Below, piece by piece: positions 7,610-16,949 of a stretch of DNA of 64,000 nucleotides. The DNA comes from Algimonas porphyrae (GTDB taxonomy: Bacteria > Pseudomonadota > Alphaproteobacteria > Caulobacterales > Maricaulaceae). Location of the stretch: assembly GCF_041429795.1 (NCBI RefSeq), contig NZ_CP163424.1, positions 3,040,001 to 3,104,000 on the forward strand, read 5' to 3'. The first letter of the stretch is position 1. The number at the start of each line of letters is the position of its first letter. The notes under the pieces are model-generated. The model had not been told where the DNA came from. It worked only from the letters and a program-made list of their open reading frames with translations, and made no database searches. The position numbers and the translations under genes are program-made.

Positions 7610-7635
7610 AACGGCTATTAACCCTGTTTCGTTCC
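7610..7635 (-). promoter_or_regulatory. EcfG-type general stress promoter
   Basis: On the minus strand, GGAAC (7635-7631), 17 bases, CGTT (7613-7610). It lies 40 bases upstream of the secreted protein start. Confidence 0.75.
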
Positions 7636-7687
7636 CATGTGAAGCTAATGCCGGTCACATAAATGGCATCTGAACCGTTTGCCTGAT

Positions 7688-7712
7688 GGAACCGGACACT
7701 CTCCGGCGAGTT
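7688..7712 (+). promoter_or_regulatory. probable EcfG-type promoter for the PRC-barrel gene
   Basis: GGAAC (7688-7692), 16 bases, AGTT (7709-7712). There is one mismatch from CGTT, but the core GTT is kept. The expected transcription start falls near 7720, which favours a downstream start codon or a leaderless message. Confidence 0.5.
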
Positions 7713-7720
7713 CCTGACTT

Positions 7721-8029
7721 ATGGAAACTTCTTCCGATTCACCTATCCAACGGATCACGTCTCTGCGTGAGACGGGGATGCGCGTCATGCCGAGCACCGG
7801 ACATTACGAACCTGTTTCCGATTATTATCTGCAGGATGAGAGCCAAGACCTGCGCGGGCGGACCGTTACGGGACCGGATGGCGATCTCGGTACCGTAAAA
7901 GACATGCTGGTTGACCCCGATATACAGAAGGTCGCCATGATCGAACTATCTGACGGTCGGCGAATTCCCATCAAATATGTCCGCCTGCATGGTAGCCAAG
8001 TCCGTATCGTTACGGAAAATCAGCGCTGA
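7721..8029 (+). CDS. PRC-barrel domain protein
   Basis: The product has up to 102 residues and a PRC-barrel domain in the C-terminal two thirds: LRGRTVTGPDGDLGTVKDMLVD, then VAMIELSDGRRIPIKYVRL (in part). PRC-barrel proteins of this size are soluble and commonly belong to general stress regulons in alphaproteobacteria. The start is uncertain. The ATG at 7721 has no ribosome binding site and coincides with the expected transcription start of the promoter at 7688-7712. ATG codons at 7778 and 7787 fall before the domain, and 7787 has GGGG about 9 bases upstream. The domain is intact in all cases. Confidence 0.75.
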   Translation: METSSDSPIQRITSLRETGMRVMPSTGHYEPVSDYYLQDESQDLRGRTVTGPDGDLGTVKDMLVDPDIQKVAMIELSDGRRIPIKYVRLHGSQVRIVTENQR

Positions 8030-8083
8030 CATAGCCGCATTCAGTGCGCGCGCCACAATGTTATGATCTTGCCGCTTGAGTAT

Positions 8084-8098
8084 GTTCTTTCTTTGTTC
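8084..8098 (+). promoter_or_regulatory. LexA (SOS) box, GTTC-N7-GTTC
   Basis: GTTC at 8084-8087 and GTTC at 8095-8098 are separated by exactly 7 bases. This is the direct-repeat operator recognised by alphaproteobacterial LexA. It lies 12 bases before the radical SAM gene and implies damage-inducible expression of the repair pair. Confidence 0.75.
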
Positions 8099-8109
8099 CA
8101 AAACACGGA

Positions 8110-9372
8110 ATGGCCGCAAGATCTCTGATAGACAAACTTGCCATTCTGGCAGACGCTGCAAAATATGATGCATCCTGCGCCAGTTCGGGCACGGCAACCC
8201 GCAGTTCTATGGGCCAGAATGGTCCGAAACAGGGCCTGGGATCGACCGAAGGCATGGGCATTTGTCATGCTTATGCACCCGATGGGCGCTGTATCAGCCT
8301 GCTGAAAGTACTGCTGACCAATTTCTGCATTTTCGACTGTCGCTATTGCGTCAATCGGGTCTCCTCCAATGTCGATAGAGCCCGCTTTTCCGTCAGTGAG
8401 GTCGTTCAGCTCACCCTCGATTTCTACAAGCGCAACTATATTGAAGGGCTATTCCTGTCGTCAGGCATCATCCAGTCGCCCGATTACACGATGGAGCAGA
8501 TCGTCGATGTGGCGCGCACATTGCGCGAGGAGCATCAGTTTCGCGGCTATATTCACTTGAAAACCATCCCTGAGGCCGATCCGCTCCTGATCGCGCGCGC
8601 TGGGGAATTGGCTGATCGCGTTTCCATCAATGTGGAATTGCCAAAGGAAAGCTCCCTTGAGCATTTTGCCCCTGAAAAGTCCCAGCCTGTCATTCGTAAA
8701 GCTATGGCGGGGGTCAAACTTCGCCTCGACGATGCGCGTGATGCGCAGGCAAACCGTTTGATACGCAAGGCCAAGCCCCCCGTCTTTGCGCCGGGTGGGC
8801 AAAGTACGCAGATGATCATTGGGGCGGATGCCAGCACGGATACGGATATTCTGAAAACTTCGACCGAACTCTATTCCGGCTATGGCTTGCGGCGGGTCTA
8901 TTACTCGGCTTTTTCCCCGATGCAGGACGCGAGCCTTGATCTTCCGCCCGTGAAACCACCGCTCATGCGTGAACATCGACTTTATCAGGCGGACTGGCTG
9001 TTGCAATTCTATCAGTTCGAACGCTCGGAAATCGACGCCTCGACGACGAACGGAATGCTGGATCTCGATATCGATCCCAAACTGGCATGGGCCTTGCGCC
9101 ACCGCAGCCAGTTTCCGATCGATGTGAACCGTGCCCCGCGTCACCTATTGCTGCGCATTCCCGGTCTTGGCGCAAAGACGGTCGACCGGCTGATCGAAGC
9201 TCGACGCATGACATCCATCCGGTTGGCGGATCTGATCAAGCTGACCAAGACAGCGAAAAAGGCGATGCCATTTATCCAGACAGCGGATTATCAGCCCGGC
9301 GGATTGCTCGATACAGACAATCTCCGCGCACGCTTCGCGCCGCCTCCCGAACAATTGGCCCTGGCCGTCTGA
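8110..9372 (+). CDS. radical SAM protein linked to uracil-DNA glycosylase (putative DNA modification/repair)
   Basis: This 420-residue protein belongs to the putative DNA modification/repair radical SAM family that is encoded next to UDG-like proteins. The CX3CX2C cluster motif is C73-C77-C80 (CIFDCRYC), which binds a 4Fe-4S cluster and S-adenosylmethionine. A helix-hairpin-helix motif (RIPGLGAKTVDRLIEARR, about residues 342-360) near the C-terminus would contact DNA. The partner gene begins 3 bases after the stop, which implies translational coupling. A perfect LexA box precedes the gene. The reaction is not established for this family. The context indicates a role in DNA damage processing. 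Confidence 0.85.
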   Translation: MAARSLIDKLAILADAAKYDASCASSGTATRSSMGQNGPKQGLGSTEGMGICHAYAPDGRCISLLKVLLTNFCIFDCRYCVNRVSSNVDRARFSVSEVVQLTLDFYKRNYIEGLFLSSGIIQSPDYTMEQIVDVARTLREEHQFRGYIHLKTIPEADPLLIARAGELADRVSINVELPKESSLEHFAPEKSQPVIRKAMAGVKLRLDDARDAQANRLIRKAKPPVFAPGGQSTQMIIGADASTDTDILKTSTELYSGYGLRRVYYSAFSPMQDASLDLPPVKPPLMREHRLYQADWLLQFYQFERSEIDASTTNGMLDLDIDPKLAWALRHRSQFPIDVNRAPRHLLLRIPGLGAKTVDRLIEARRMTSIRLADLIKLTKTAKKAMPFIQTADYQPGGLLDTDNLRARFAPPPEQLALAV

Positions 9373-9375
9373 CCC

Positions 9376-10812
9376 ATGCATCGAATTTCGCTGCAACAGC
9401 ACGCCGATTTCGAAGGCTGGCGAGTGCAGGCCCGCGCTCTTTGCAGTGCAAAGGTCCACCCGTCCCAGATCCGCTTCATTCCGCCGGACCGCGATAACAC
9501 GCTCCTGGATTTCGGCGTGACGGACCTGCCACAAGTCCGCCGCAAGGTAATTGCATCCGAAGACTTCATGGACCGTGCGGCCCGCGTCGCCTGCCATAAT
9601 GATCCAGACCGATACGACCGTTTATACCAGCTGCTCTGGCGACTGCAGGACACGCCCAGCCTGATGCGCAACACGGTCGATGACGACGTGCGCTGGCTAA
9701 TCGATGCCGATAAGGCGATCCGGCGCGACCGGCATAAAATGCATGCTTTCGTACGCTTTCGTAAAGTGGGAGATACGGATCAGGGCCGCGAACAGTTCAT
9801 GGCCTGGTTCGAACCCAGCCATTTCATCGTCGATCTTGCGAGCGGCTTCTTCACCCGCCGTTTTCCCAATATGGACTGGGCGATTGTCACGCCTTACCGC
9901 ACAGCCATCTGGAATGGCGAAAGCTTATGTTTCGCCCCCGGCGGAACGCGCGACGATGTACCTGAAGAAGACTGTGTCGAAGATCAATGGAAGACCTATT
10001 TCGCGTCGATTTTCAATCCGGCACGGCTGAAAGTCGGTGCCATGACAGCGGAAATGCCGAAGAAATACTGGCGGAACCTGCCGGAAGCTGCGTTGATCCC
10101 TGATTTGATCAAGACGGCAAAAGGACGGGAGCGCAACTTAATCCGGAGTTTGAACGCTGCGCCGAACCCGCTGGCCGCGAAAGCGACCTATCAACCACGT
10201 CGGGTTATACCCGATCAGACCCCGCAGGATATTCCTGCACTCTGGAAACAGGTCGAAGCCTGTCGGCGCTGCGATCTGTGGCAAGGCGCGACCCAGGGCG
10301 TTGCCGGGGTGGGACCAAAGGATGCGGCCCTGATGATCATCGGCGAACAGCCCGGCGATCAGGAAGATCTGGCGGGCCAGCCTTTTATCGGCCCGGCTGG
10401 TCAGCTTCTGACACAAGCTCTGACGGATGCTGGCCTGTCGCGTGAACAGGTCTATGTCACTAATGCGGTCAAACATTTCAAATATGAGGTCCGGGGCCAG
10501 CGCCGGATTCACAGGAATCCGACGATCGCCGAAATCCGCGCCTGTAATGCCTGGCTGGAACAGGAGATCGCAATGATCAAACCGCAGCTTGTTCTCTGTC
10601 TCGGCGGATCTGCGGCCCGAGCCGTTAATGGCAAGCCTGTCAAGATCAGTGAGGTCAGGGGCCGTCCGATGACCCGCGCGGACGGCCTGCCCTTCTTCGT
10701 CACGTCGCACCCCGCCTACATATTGCGCGTCCAGCGCTACGAGGATGCGCCCAAGGCCTATCAGGAGATGGTCGCGGATTTGAAAGCTGTTGCAGACCTG
10801 TTGGCAGCTTGA
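9376..10812 (+). CDS. DUF4130-UdgX fusion, uracil-DNA glycosylase
   Basis: This 478-residue two-domain protein has an N-terminal part (about 1-250) that matches the SAM-linked DUF4130 domain found beside radical SAM partners. The C-terminal part (about 285-478) is a UdgX-type family 4/5-like uracil-DNA glycosylase. Visible motifs are CRRCDLW (part of the cysteine set for the Fe-S cluster), GEQPGDQEDLAGQPFIGPAG, the R-loop RGQRRIHRNP with H379, and TSHPAYILR. In characterised UdgX proteins the R-loop histidine forms a covalent bond to the abasic sugar after uracil removal. The retained KRRIH-like loop suggests the same chemistry here (inference). It is co-transcribed with the radical SAM gene under an SOS box. 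Confidence 0.85.
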   Translation: MHRISLQQHADFEGWRVQARALCSAKVHPSQIRFIPPDRDNTLLDFGVTDLPQVRRKVIASEDFMDRAARVACHNDPDRYDRLYQLLWRLQDTPSLMRNTVDDDVRWLIDADKAIRRDRHKMHAFVRFRKVGDTDQGREQFMAWFEPSHFIVDLASGFFTRRFPNMDWAIVTPYRTAIWNGESLCFAPGGTRDDVPEEDCVEDQWKTYFASIFNPARLKVGAMTAEMPKKYWRNLPEAALIPDLIKTAKGRERNLIRSLNAAPNPLAAKATYQPRRVIPDQTPQDIPALWKQVEACRRCDLWQGATQGVAGVGPKDAALMIIGEQPGDQEDLAGQPFIGPAGQLLTQALTDAGLSREQVYVTNAVKHFKYEVRGQRRIHRNPTIAEIRACNAWLEQEIAMIKPQLVLCLGGSAARAVNGKPVKISEVRGRPMTRADGLPFFVTSHPAYILRVQRYEDAPKAYQEMVADLKAVADLLAA

Positions 10813-11225
10813 GCCGGGACGCTTATCTAACTGGCATGATCGACGGACAGAAATTCTCAGGCCCGCAACCCACGGGGCCGTTGCGACCCAAGCTTATCCG
10901 TGGGCTGAAAATGCAGTGTCCCAGCTGCGGCGAGGCGAAACTGTTCCGCCGCTTCCTCAAACCCGTCGAGCACTGCCCGTCCTGCGGCGTGAATTGGGGC
11001 GATGTGCGCGCCGATGATGGCCCGGCCTGGGCCTCCATGCTGGTTGCCGGGCATCTGGTTGCTCCGGCCTTTCACTGGGTGGTCTTCAAAGAAGACTGGC
11101 CGATCTGGGCCTCGGTGACGGGCATCAGTCTGCTACTCGCCCTGCTTTGCATCACGCTCCTGCAGCCGATGAAGGGCGTCTTCATGGCCATCATCTGGGA
11201 CAAGGGCGCGCCGACATCGGGTTGA
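10809..11225 (+). CDS. DUF983 family zinc-ribbon membrane protein
   Basis: This 138-residue protein matches DUF983. Two CxxC pairs (CPSCGEAKLF and CPSCGVNWG) form a probable zinc ribbon. They are followed by the family motif ADDGPAW and two hydrophobic helices (about residues 76-98 and 100-122). The TTG start at 10809 overlaps the upstream stop by 4 bases. An in-frame ATG at 10836 is an alternative. DUF983 proteins are inner membrane proteins of unknown role in alphaproteobacteria. The overlap suggests co-transcription with the UdgX operon, although the functional link is unclear. Confidence 0.8.
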   Translation: MSRDAYLTGMIDGQKFSGPQPTGPLRPKLIRGLKMQCPSCGEAKLFRRFLKPVEHCPSCGVNWGDVRADDGPAWASMLVAGHLVAPAFHWVVFKEDWPIWASVTGISLLLALLCITLLQPMKGVFMAIIWDKGAPTSG

Positions 11226-11256
11226 CGCTCGCACTCGCACCCTCCATAGCGCACAC

Positions 11257-11380
11257 ACTCATCAAGACCGGCAGGAGGGACAAGGCCCGCCCCCCATTCA
11301 TTTGGGAGAGATTGCCGGGGCAACCGGCGGGGGAACCCGCAACAGGTGCCAAGTCCTGCGGGTTTCCCGGAAGATGAGAG
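11257..11380 (+). promoter_or_regulatory. SAM-I riboswitch (S-box)
   Basis: The RNA has the S-box core in order: ATCAAGA at 11261-11267, GGAGGGAC (11274-11281), GGCCC, GCCGGGGCAACCGGC (from 11314), AGGTGCCAA (11344-11352), TCCTGCGGG and GATGAG. The closing P1 helix is visible, with CTCATC (11258-11263) pairing perfectly with GATGAG (11373-11378). It lies directly upstream of two methionine biosynthesis genes, as expected. No terminator with a T tract follows, so control is probably at translation initiation (inference). Confidence 0.92.
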
Positions 11381-11458
11381 AGAACGCTGTCTTTACCGAT
11401 GGCTGCCCCTCCCCTTCCATGAGTGCGCGCGTCTTGGCCCACGATCAAGAGGTGGACC

Positions 11459-12433
11459 GTGCAGGGTCGCGACATCGAAACCAAGCTGGGCGACTGGACG
11501 CTGGAGCGCGGCTGCATGATGCGCAGCGATATCGTGCAAGGTCGCCTCTACGGGCCAGAGACCGGACCGCTTGTCATTGTCCTCGGCGGGATTTCCGCTA
11601 CCCGCTTCGTCGCCGATGATCCTTCGGGCCACCAGGGCTCGGGCAAGCGGGGCTGGTGGTCACGCCTGGTGCGCGCGGGCGGCGCGATCGACCTGGACCA
11701 TGTTCGCGTCCTCGGCCTTGATTTCGCGCCCAGTGCGGACGGGCTGGATTGCCCGGACACGCTGACAACCGGCGATCAGGCGCGGCGGCTGAAGGCGTTG
11801 CTGACCGATCATGGCCTCGGCCCGGCCCACGCTTTTATCGGCAGCTCCTATGGCGGCATGTGCGCCCTCGCTTTCGCCCGCGATTATCCGGATGCCGTGC
11901 AGCAACTCTGCATTATCGGGGCCGCGCATAAGCCTTATCCGATCGGGGTCGGCTGGCGCGGCATACAGCGGCGCATTGTCCGGCTGGGGCTTGATGCCGG
12001 GCGACCCGAAACGGGGCTGAAACTCGCACGCGAGTTGGCCATGACGACCTACCGCACGCCAGAGGAATTTGCCGACCGGTTCCGGCCTGACGAGAGCGCA
12101 ACCGATCCCGCCCGGTTCGACATTTGCGACTATCTGGAAAGCCGGGGTCATGCATTTGCCGGACGGATGGATGCCAAGCGCTTTCTGGCCCTGTCGGAAT
12201 CCATCGATCTGCACCGGGTCGAACCCGAGACTATCGGCACACCGACGCTGCTGATGAGCGCCATTTCCGATCAACTCGCCCCCTTGCCGATCTTGCGTGA
12301 GTTGCGTGACCGGCTGTCGGGCGACAGCGAGTTGTTCACCTTCACCTCCCTGTTCGGCCATGATGCGTTTTTGAAAGAATATGACGCGATGGAGCCTAGA
12401 ATAACGGCCTTCATGCAGGAGGCGATCGCATGA
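11459..12433 (+). CDS. metX: homoserine O-acyltransferase (MetX family)
   Basis: This 324-residue alpha/beta hydrolase-fold enzyme is of the MetX family and activates homoserine with an acetyl or succinyl group in methionine synthesis. The nucleophile elbow is GSSYGGM with Ser about 130. The acid lies in LMSAISDQLAPL and the histidine in FGHDAFLKEYD. Substrate choice (acetyl-CoA or succinyl-CoA) cannot be read confidently. The GTG at 11459 is preferred because AAGAGG lies 6 bases upstream. An in-frame GTG at 11423 has no such site. A SAM-I riboswitch precedes it, and its stop overlaps the next gene by 4 bases (ATGA). Confidence 0.85.
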   Translation: MQGRDIETKLGDWTLERGCMMRSDIVQGRLYGPETGPLVIVLGGISATRFVADDPSGHQGSGKRGWWSRLVRAGGAIDLDHVRVLGLDFAPSADGLDCPDTLTTGDQARRLKALLTDHGLGPAHAFIGSSYGGMCALAFARDYPDAVQQLCIIGAAHKPYPIGVGWRGIQRRIVRLGLDAGRPETGLKLARELAMTTYRTPEEFADRFRPDESATDPARFDICDYLESRGHAFAGRMDAKRFLALSESIDLHRVEPETIGTPTLLMSAISDQLAPLPILRELRDRLSGDSELFTFTSLFGHDAFLKEYDAMEPRITAFMQEAIA

Positions 12434-13557
12434 CATCACCGACCACCAAACTCGTCCAGTCCGGCATTGGCTGGGACCCGGCTTTTGGGGCTGTCGTGCC
12501 ACCGCTTTACATGTCCTCCACCTATGTCTGGCCCGAAGCGGATGTGGAATCGAAAGGGCCCTATGATTACGGTCGGACGAATAATCCGAACCGCGACCTG
12601 TTGGCGGACGCGCTGGCTGAACTGGACGGCGGGACCGGCGCTGTCGTGACGAGCAGTGGCATGGCCGCCATCGATCTGGTGCTGAACCTGCTGCCGGTTG
12701 GAGCGCATGTCATCGCCCCGCATGATTGCTATGGCGGCACGCATCGCCTGCTGAGCGCACGGCACGAGCAGGGGCAGATACGTTGCGACTTCATCGATCA
12801 GGGCGACATTGAACAAGTCCGCCAGTCCGTGACGGACGAAACGGCCATGGTGTTTCTGGAAACACCCAGCAACCCGCTGATGCGCCTGACAGACGTCAGA
12901 GCCGCCTGCGATGCGGCACGACATGCGGGCGCGCTATCCGTCGTCGACAACACGTTTCTGTCGCCTTTACGTCAGCAACCGCTCAGTCTCGGCGCGGACA
13001 TGGCGCTGCAATCGACGACGAAATATCTCAACGGTCATAGCGATGTGGTTGGCGGGGTCGTGGTCGCGAAAACGGAAACCCTGCATGAACAGCTTGCCTG
13101 GTGGGCCAATGCGGCAGGGCTGACCGGATCGCCTTTTGACAGTTACCAGACATTGCGGGGCCTGCGTACGCTGGCCCTCCGCGTCAATGCGGCTGAAGCG
13201 AATGCGGGCCAACTGGTCGCTTTGCTGCGCGGGCACGACCGCATCCGCGAAGTATTTTACCCCGATGCCGGTCTGGCGCGAGCGCAACAATCCGGTCCCG
13301 GCGCGATGCTGTCTTTCCGGATGGAGACAGCGGCAATGGCCGCGGACGTTCTGAAACGGATTAACATCTTTCGCCTTGCGGCATCGCTCGGAGGGACGGA
13401 AAGCCTGATCTGCCAACCCGCCACCATGACCCATCGGGGCATGGATCCGGATGCGCGTCTTGCTGCGGGGTTGGATGAAACCCTCATCCGGATTTCGACC
13501 GGCGTCGAGGACGCAACAGACCTGGTTAACGCACTCGAGGCAGCTCTTGCCCTCTAA
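12430..13557 (+). CDS. metB: cystathionine gamma-synthase / Cys-Met PLP enzyme
   Basis: This 375-residue PLP enzyme of the Cys/Met metabolism family has the family elements YGRTNNPN, VTSSGMAAIDL, HDCYGGTHRL, FLETPSNPL, SVVDNTFLSP and STTKYLNGHSDVVGG with the PLP-binding lysine. Its C-terminal SLGGTESLICQPATMTHRGM is typical of cystathionine gamma-synthases and O-acylhomoserine sulfhydrylases. It starts within the stop of metX (ATGA overlap) and is thus under the same SAM-I riboswitch, so it should use the MetX product. Discriminating MetB from MetZ or a gamma-lyase needs a phylogeny. Confidence 0.85.
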   Translation: MTSPTTKLVQSGIGWDPAFGAVVPPLYMSSTYVWPEADVESKGPYDYGRTNNPNRDLLADALAELDGGTGAVVTSSGMAAIDLVLNLLPVGAHVIAPHDCYGGTHRLLSARHEQGQIRCDFIDQGDIEQVRQSVTDETAMVFLETPSNPLMRLTDVRAACDAARHAGALSVVDNTFLSPLRQQPLSLGADMALQSTTKYLNGHSDVVGGVVVAKTETLHEQLAWWANAAGLTGSPFDSYQTLRGLRTLALRVNAAEANAGQLVALLRGHDRIREVFYPDAGLARAQQSGPGAMLSFRMETAAMAADVLKRINIFRLAASLGGTESLICQPATMTHRGMDPDARLAAGLDETLIRISTGVEDATDLVNALEAALAL

Positions 13558-13661
13558 TCCTCGATTTGAGGGCACAGGATTACAGGCTGTCCGCAGAATT
13601 TCGCAATGTGGCGGGAAATTATCCTCTTGAGCCATGGGGTCGTTTACGGTTTAAGGGCGAT

Positions 13662-13784
13662 ATGAACCCGTTTCGTGATCATGAGCCCAAAGCGAAGGTC
13701 GAGAGCCGTACGACGACTGCGTCTGTCGAGCTTGTCCTGATTGTAGGTCTAGTCGTGCTTCTTATTGTCGCCATGAGCGGGTAG
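13662..13784 (+). CDS. 40-residue single-pass membrane peptide, unknown
   Basis: This 40-codon frame starts at an ATG with TTAAGGGCG just upstream. The product begins MNPFRDHEPKAKVESRTT, then has one hydrophobic helix (about residues 22-38, ELVLIVGLVVLLIVAM). A strong terminator follows 26 bases after the stop. Small N-out or C-out peptides of this kind recur in this window. No family is recognised. A longer frame to 13566 exists but lacks a start signal. Confidence 0.6.
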   Translation: MNPFRDHEPKAKVESRTTTASVELVLIVGLVVLLIVAMSG

Positions 13785-13810
13785 TCGGTGAATTTCAAAG
13801 CCTGACCGAA

Positions 13811-13837
13811 CCCGCCCAGTCCGAGGCGGGTTTTTTT
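13811..13837 (+). terminator. intrinsic terminator
   Basis: The stem CCCGCC/GGCGGG (13811-13816 with 13825-13830) is followed by seven T. It separates the methionine region from the ilv/leu operon. Confidence 0.9.
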
Positions 13838-13932
13838 GTGTCAGCATCGCGTCAAGTCCTGCGAGGCAGGCATCTTCGTCCCGGTGGGATGGATAAAGTG
13901 AAACAGCCACGATTGTGGCAGGGAATGAGACG

Positions 13933-15609
13933 ATGAGCCAGCCTAAGGGCAAAAGAAGCGACGCGATTGTCACCGGACGGGACCGGTCTGCGGCACGAGC
14001 CATGCTGCGCGCCTCCGGCATGACGGATAAGAGCTTCGAGGGCCCGATCATCGCCGTGTTCAATACCTGGACGAACATGGGGCCATGCAACATGCATCTG
14101 GACCAGCTGGCCGTACCGGTCCGGGCAGGCATCCGCGCAGCGGGCGGCACGCCTGTCGATTTCAACTCCATCGCGGTCAGTGACGGCATCACCATGGGAA
14201 GCGACGGCATGCGCGCTTCGCTCATGAGCCGCGAAGTCATTTGCGACTCTATTGAGCTCGCCGTGCGCGGCCACTCGTTAGACGGTGTCATCATTCTGGT
14301 CGGCTGCGACAAGACCATTCCGGCGGCGGGCATGGCGCTGGCGCGCATGAATGTGCCGGGCGTCGTTCTCTATGGCGGGTCGATCATGCCCGGCCATTAC
14401 AAGGGCAAGGACCTGTCGGTCCAGGACGTGTTCGAAGCGGTCGGTGCCTGCGCGGCGGGGATCATCGACGAGGATGAGCTAAAGGACATCGAAAAGGCCG
14501 CCTGCCCCGGCGCGGGCGCGTGCGGCGGGCAGTTCACGGCCAATAGCATGGCGATGGCGATGACCTTCCTCGGCCTCTCTCCGATGGGCACGAACGACAT
14601 TCCCGCCGTCCACGAGGACAAGACACGCGCCGCCTATGACGCGGGCATGTGCGTCGTGGACTGCGTGAACGAAAACCGCCTGCCGCGGGACATGATTACA
14701 AAGGATAGCTTAATGAACGCGGCTATCGCGCTCAGCGCCACGGCAGCCTCGACCAACGCGATCCTGCACCTCCTCGCTATCGCGACGGAAGCAGGCATCG
14801 CGGATTTCGAAATTGACGCCTTCGACCATGTCAGCCGCACGACCCCGGTGATTGGCGATCTGAAACCAGGCGGACGCTACATGGCCTATGACCTGTACGA
14901 AGCGGGCGGCTCCGGACTGATCGGGCAACGCCTTGTCGCCGATGGACGGATCAAGGATCAGGAAACGGTGACGGGTCTGTCGCTCTTCGCCGAAATCGCC
15001 GCCGCAACGGAAGCGGACGGACAGGACGTCGTCCGCACGTTTGATGACCCGGTGAAGGCACGTGGCGGCTACGGCATTCTCTATGGTGACCTCGCGCCTG
15101 AAGGCTGTGTCGTGAAACTGGCAGGCCACGGCGCGCTGCATTTTGAAGGCCGCGCGCGCGTCTTCGAGAGCGAGGAAGCCTGCTTTGAGGTCGTTCAGAA
15201 CAACGGCATCCACAGGGGCGATGTCGTCATCATTCGCAATGAGGGTCCGCGCGGCGGTCCGGGCATGAGGGAAATGTTGGGCGTCACGGCGGCGCTGGTG
15301 GGACAAAATCTGGCCGACCATGTTGCCCTGATCACGGATGGCCGCTTTTCCGGGGCCAGCTACGGCTTTGTCATCGGCCACGTCGCGCCCGAAGCTGCGC
15401 ATGGCGGCCCGATTGCTTTCGTGGAAGACGGTGATCTGATCACCATCGACGTCGAAGCCCAAACAATCAATGTGGACGCCGACCTGAAAGCCCGTGCAAA
15501 TGGTTGGACCCAATCGTCGCCGCGCGACACCGCCGGTGCCTACGCAAAATTCGCCGCCCTTGTCGGCTCCGCGTCAAAGGGCGCGGTTACGTCTTTCCCC
15601 TTCAATTAG
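13933..15609 (+). CDS. ilvD: dihydroxy-acid dehydratase
   Basis: This 558-residue Fe-S enzyme converts 2,3-dihydroxy-3-methylvalerate and -isovalerate to the 2-oxo acids in isoleucine and valine synthesis. Fe-S ligand motifs are visible: [21 protein letters not shown] and [17 protein letters not shown]. The GTG at 13915 would add six residues. I chose the ATG at 13933 because AGGGA lies about 8 bases upstream and [16 protein letters not shown]-type N-termini are usual. It is the first gene of the long ilv/leu operon. ilvC follows after 12 bases. No leader peptide or attenuator could be recognised in the 95 bases upstream. Confidence 0.95.
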   Translation: MSQPKGKRSDAIVTGRDRSAARAMLRASGMTDKSFEGPIIAVFNTWTNMGPCNMHLDQLAVPVRAGIRAAGGTPVDFNSIAVSDGITMGSDGMRASLMSREVICDSIELAVRGHSLDGVIILVGCDKTIPAAGMALARMNVPGVVLYGGSIMPGHYKGKDLSVQDVFEAVGACAAGIIDEDELKDIEKAACPGAGACGGQFTANSMAMAMTFLGLSPMGTNDIPAVHEDKTRAAYDAGMCVVDCVNENRLPRDMITKDSLMNAAIALSATAASTNAILHLLAIATEAGIADFEIDAFDHVSRTTPVIGDLKPGGRYMAYDLYEAGGSGLIGQRLVADGRIKDQETVTGLSLFAEIAAATEADGQDVVRTFDDPVKARGGYGILYGDLAPEGCVVKLAGHGALHFEGRARVFESEEACFEVVQNNGIHRGDVVIIRNEGPRGGPGMREMLGVTAALVGQNLADHVALITDGRFSGASYGFVIGHVAPEAAHGGPIAFVEDGDLITIDVEAQTINVDADLKARANGWTQSSPRDTAGAYAKFAALVGSASKGAVTSFPFN

Positions 15610-16647
<1,038 letters not shown>

Positions 16648-16649
16648 GG

Positions 16650-16949
16650 GTGGACGATTTTATTCATACCGACGAAATTCTTACATCGCTTGAGTCACAG
16701 CGAAAGCAATTCTCAGAGCTGATGAGAAAAGCTTACTCCAGTTCAAGTAAAATGGCTGACGCTTTCGCTGAAAAGGGCTTGGTGGTTTCAAGAAGCACGT
16801 GTGCGGCTTGGAGAAGTGGCGATCACGAACCGAGTCCATCACTTGGAATGGTGGCCACCCAGATCACGCTTGCTACGCTCAAAGAACGAACTGATGAGCT
16901 TCAATCAAGGATTGATTTAGCTTCTCGAATTCTGAGGAGTTCATCATGA
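16650..16949 (+). CDS. small HTH-like protein embedded in the ilv operon, unknown
   Basis: This 99-residue protein is encoded from a GTG two bases after ilvC, with TTAAGG overlapping the ilvC stop. It ends within the ATG of ilvB (ATGA overlap). The middle region (MADAFAEKGLVVSRSTCAAWRSG, about residues 33-55) resembles the recognition part of a Cro/phage-type helix-turn-helix. A C-terminal helix with a heptad pattern follows. The DNA is visibly more AT-rich than ilvC and ilvB, and codon use differs, which suggests acquisition. The tight overlaps indicate it is translated with the operon. A regulatory role is inference only. Confidence 0.6.
   Translation: MDDFIHTDEILTSLESQRKQFSELMRKAYSSSSKMADAFAEKGLVVSRSTCAAWRSGDHEPSPSLGMVATQITLATLKERTDELQSRIDLASRILRSSS

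Noticed and set aside
13838-13932. Attenuator or leader peptide before ilvD
   Set aside because: No short ORF rich in Leu, Ile or Val codons, and no alternative hairpins with a T tract.
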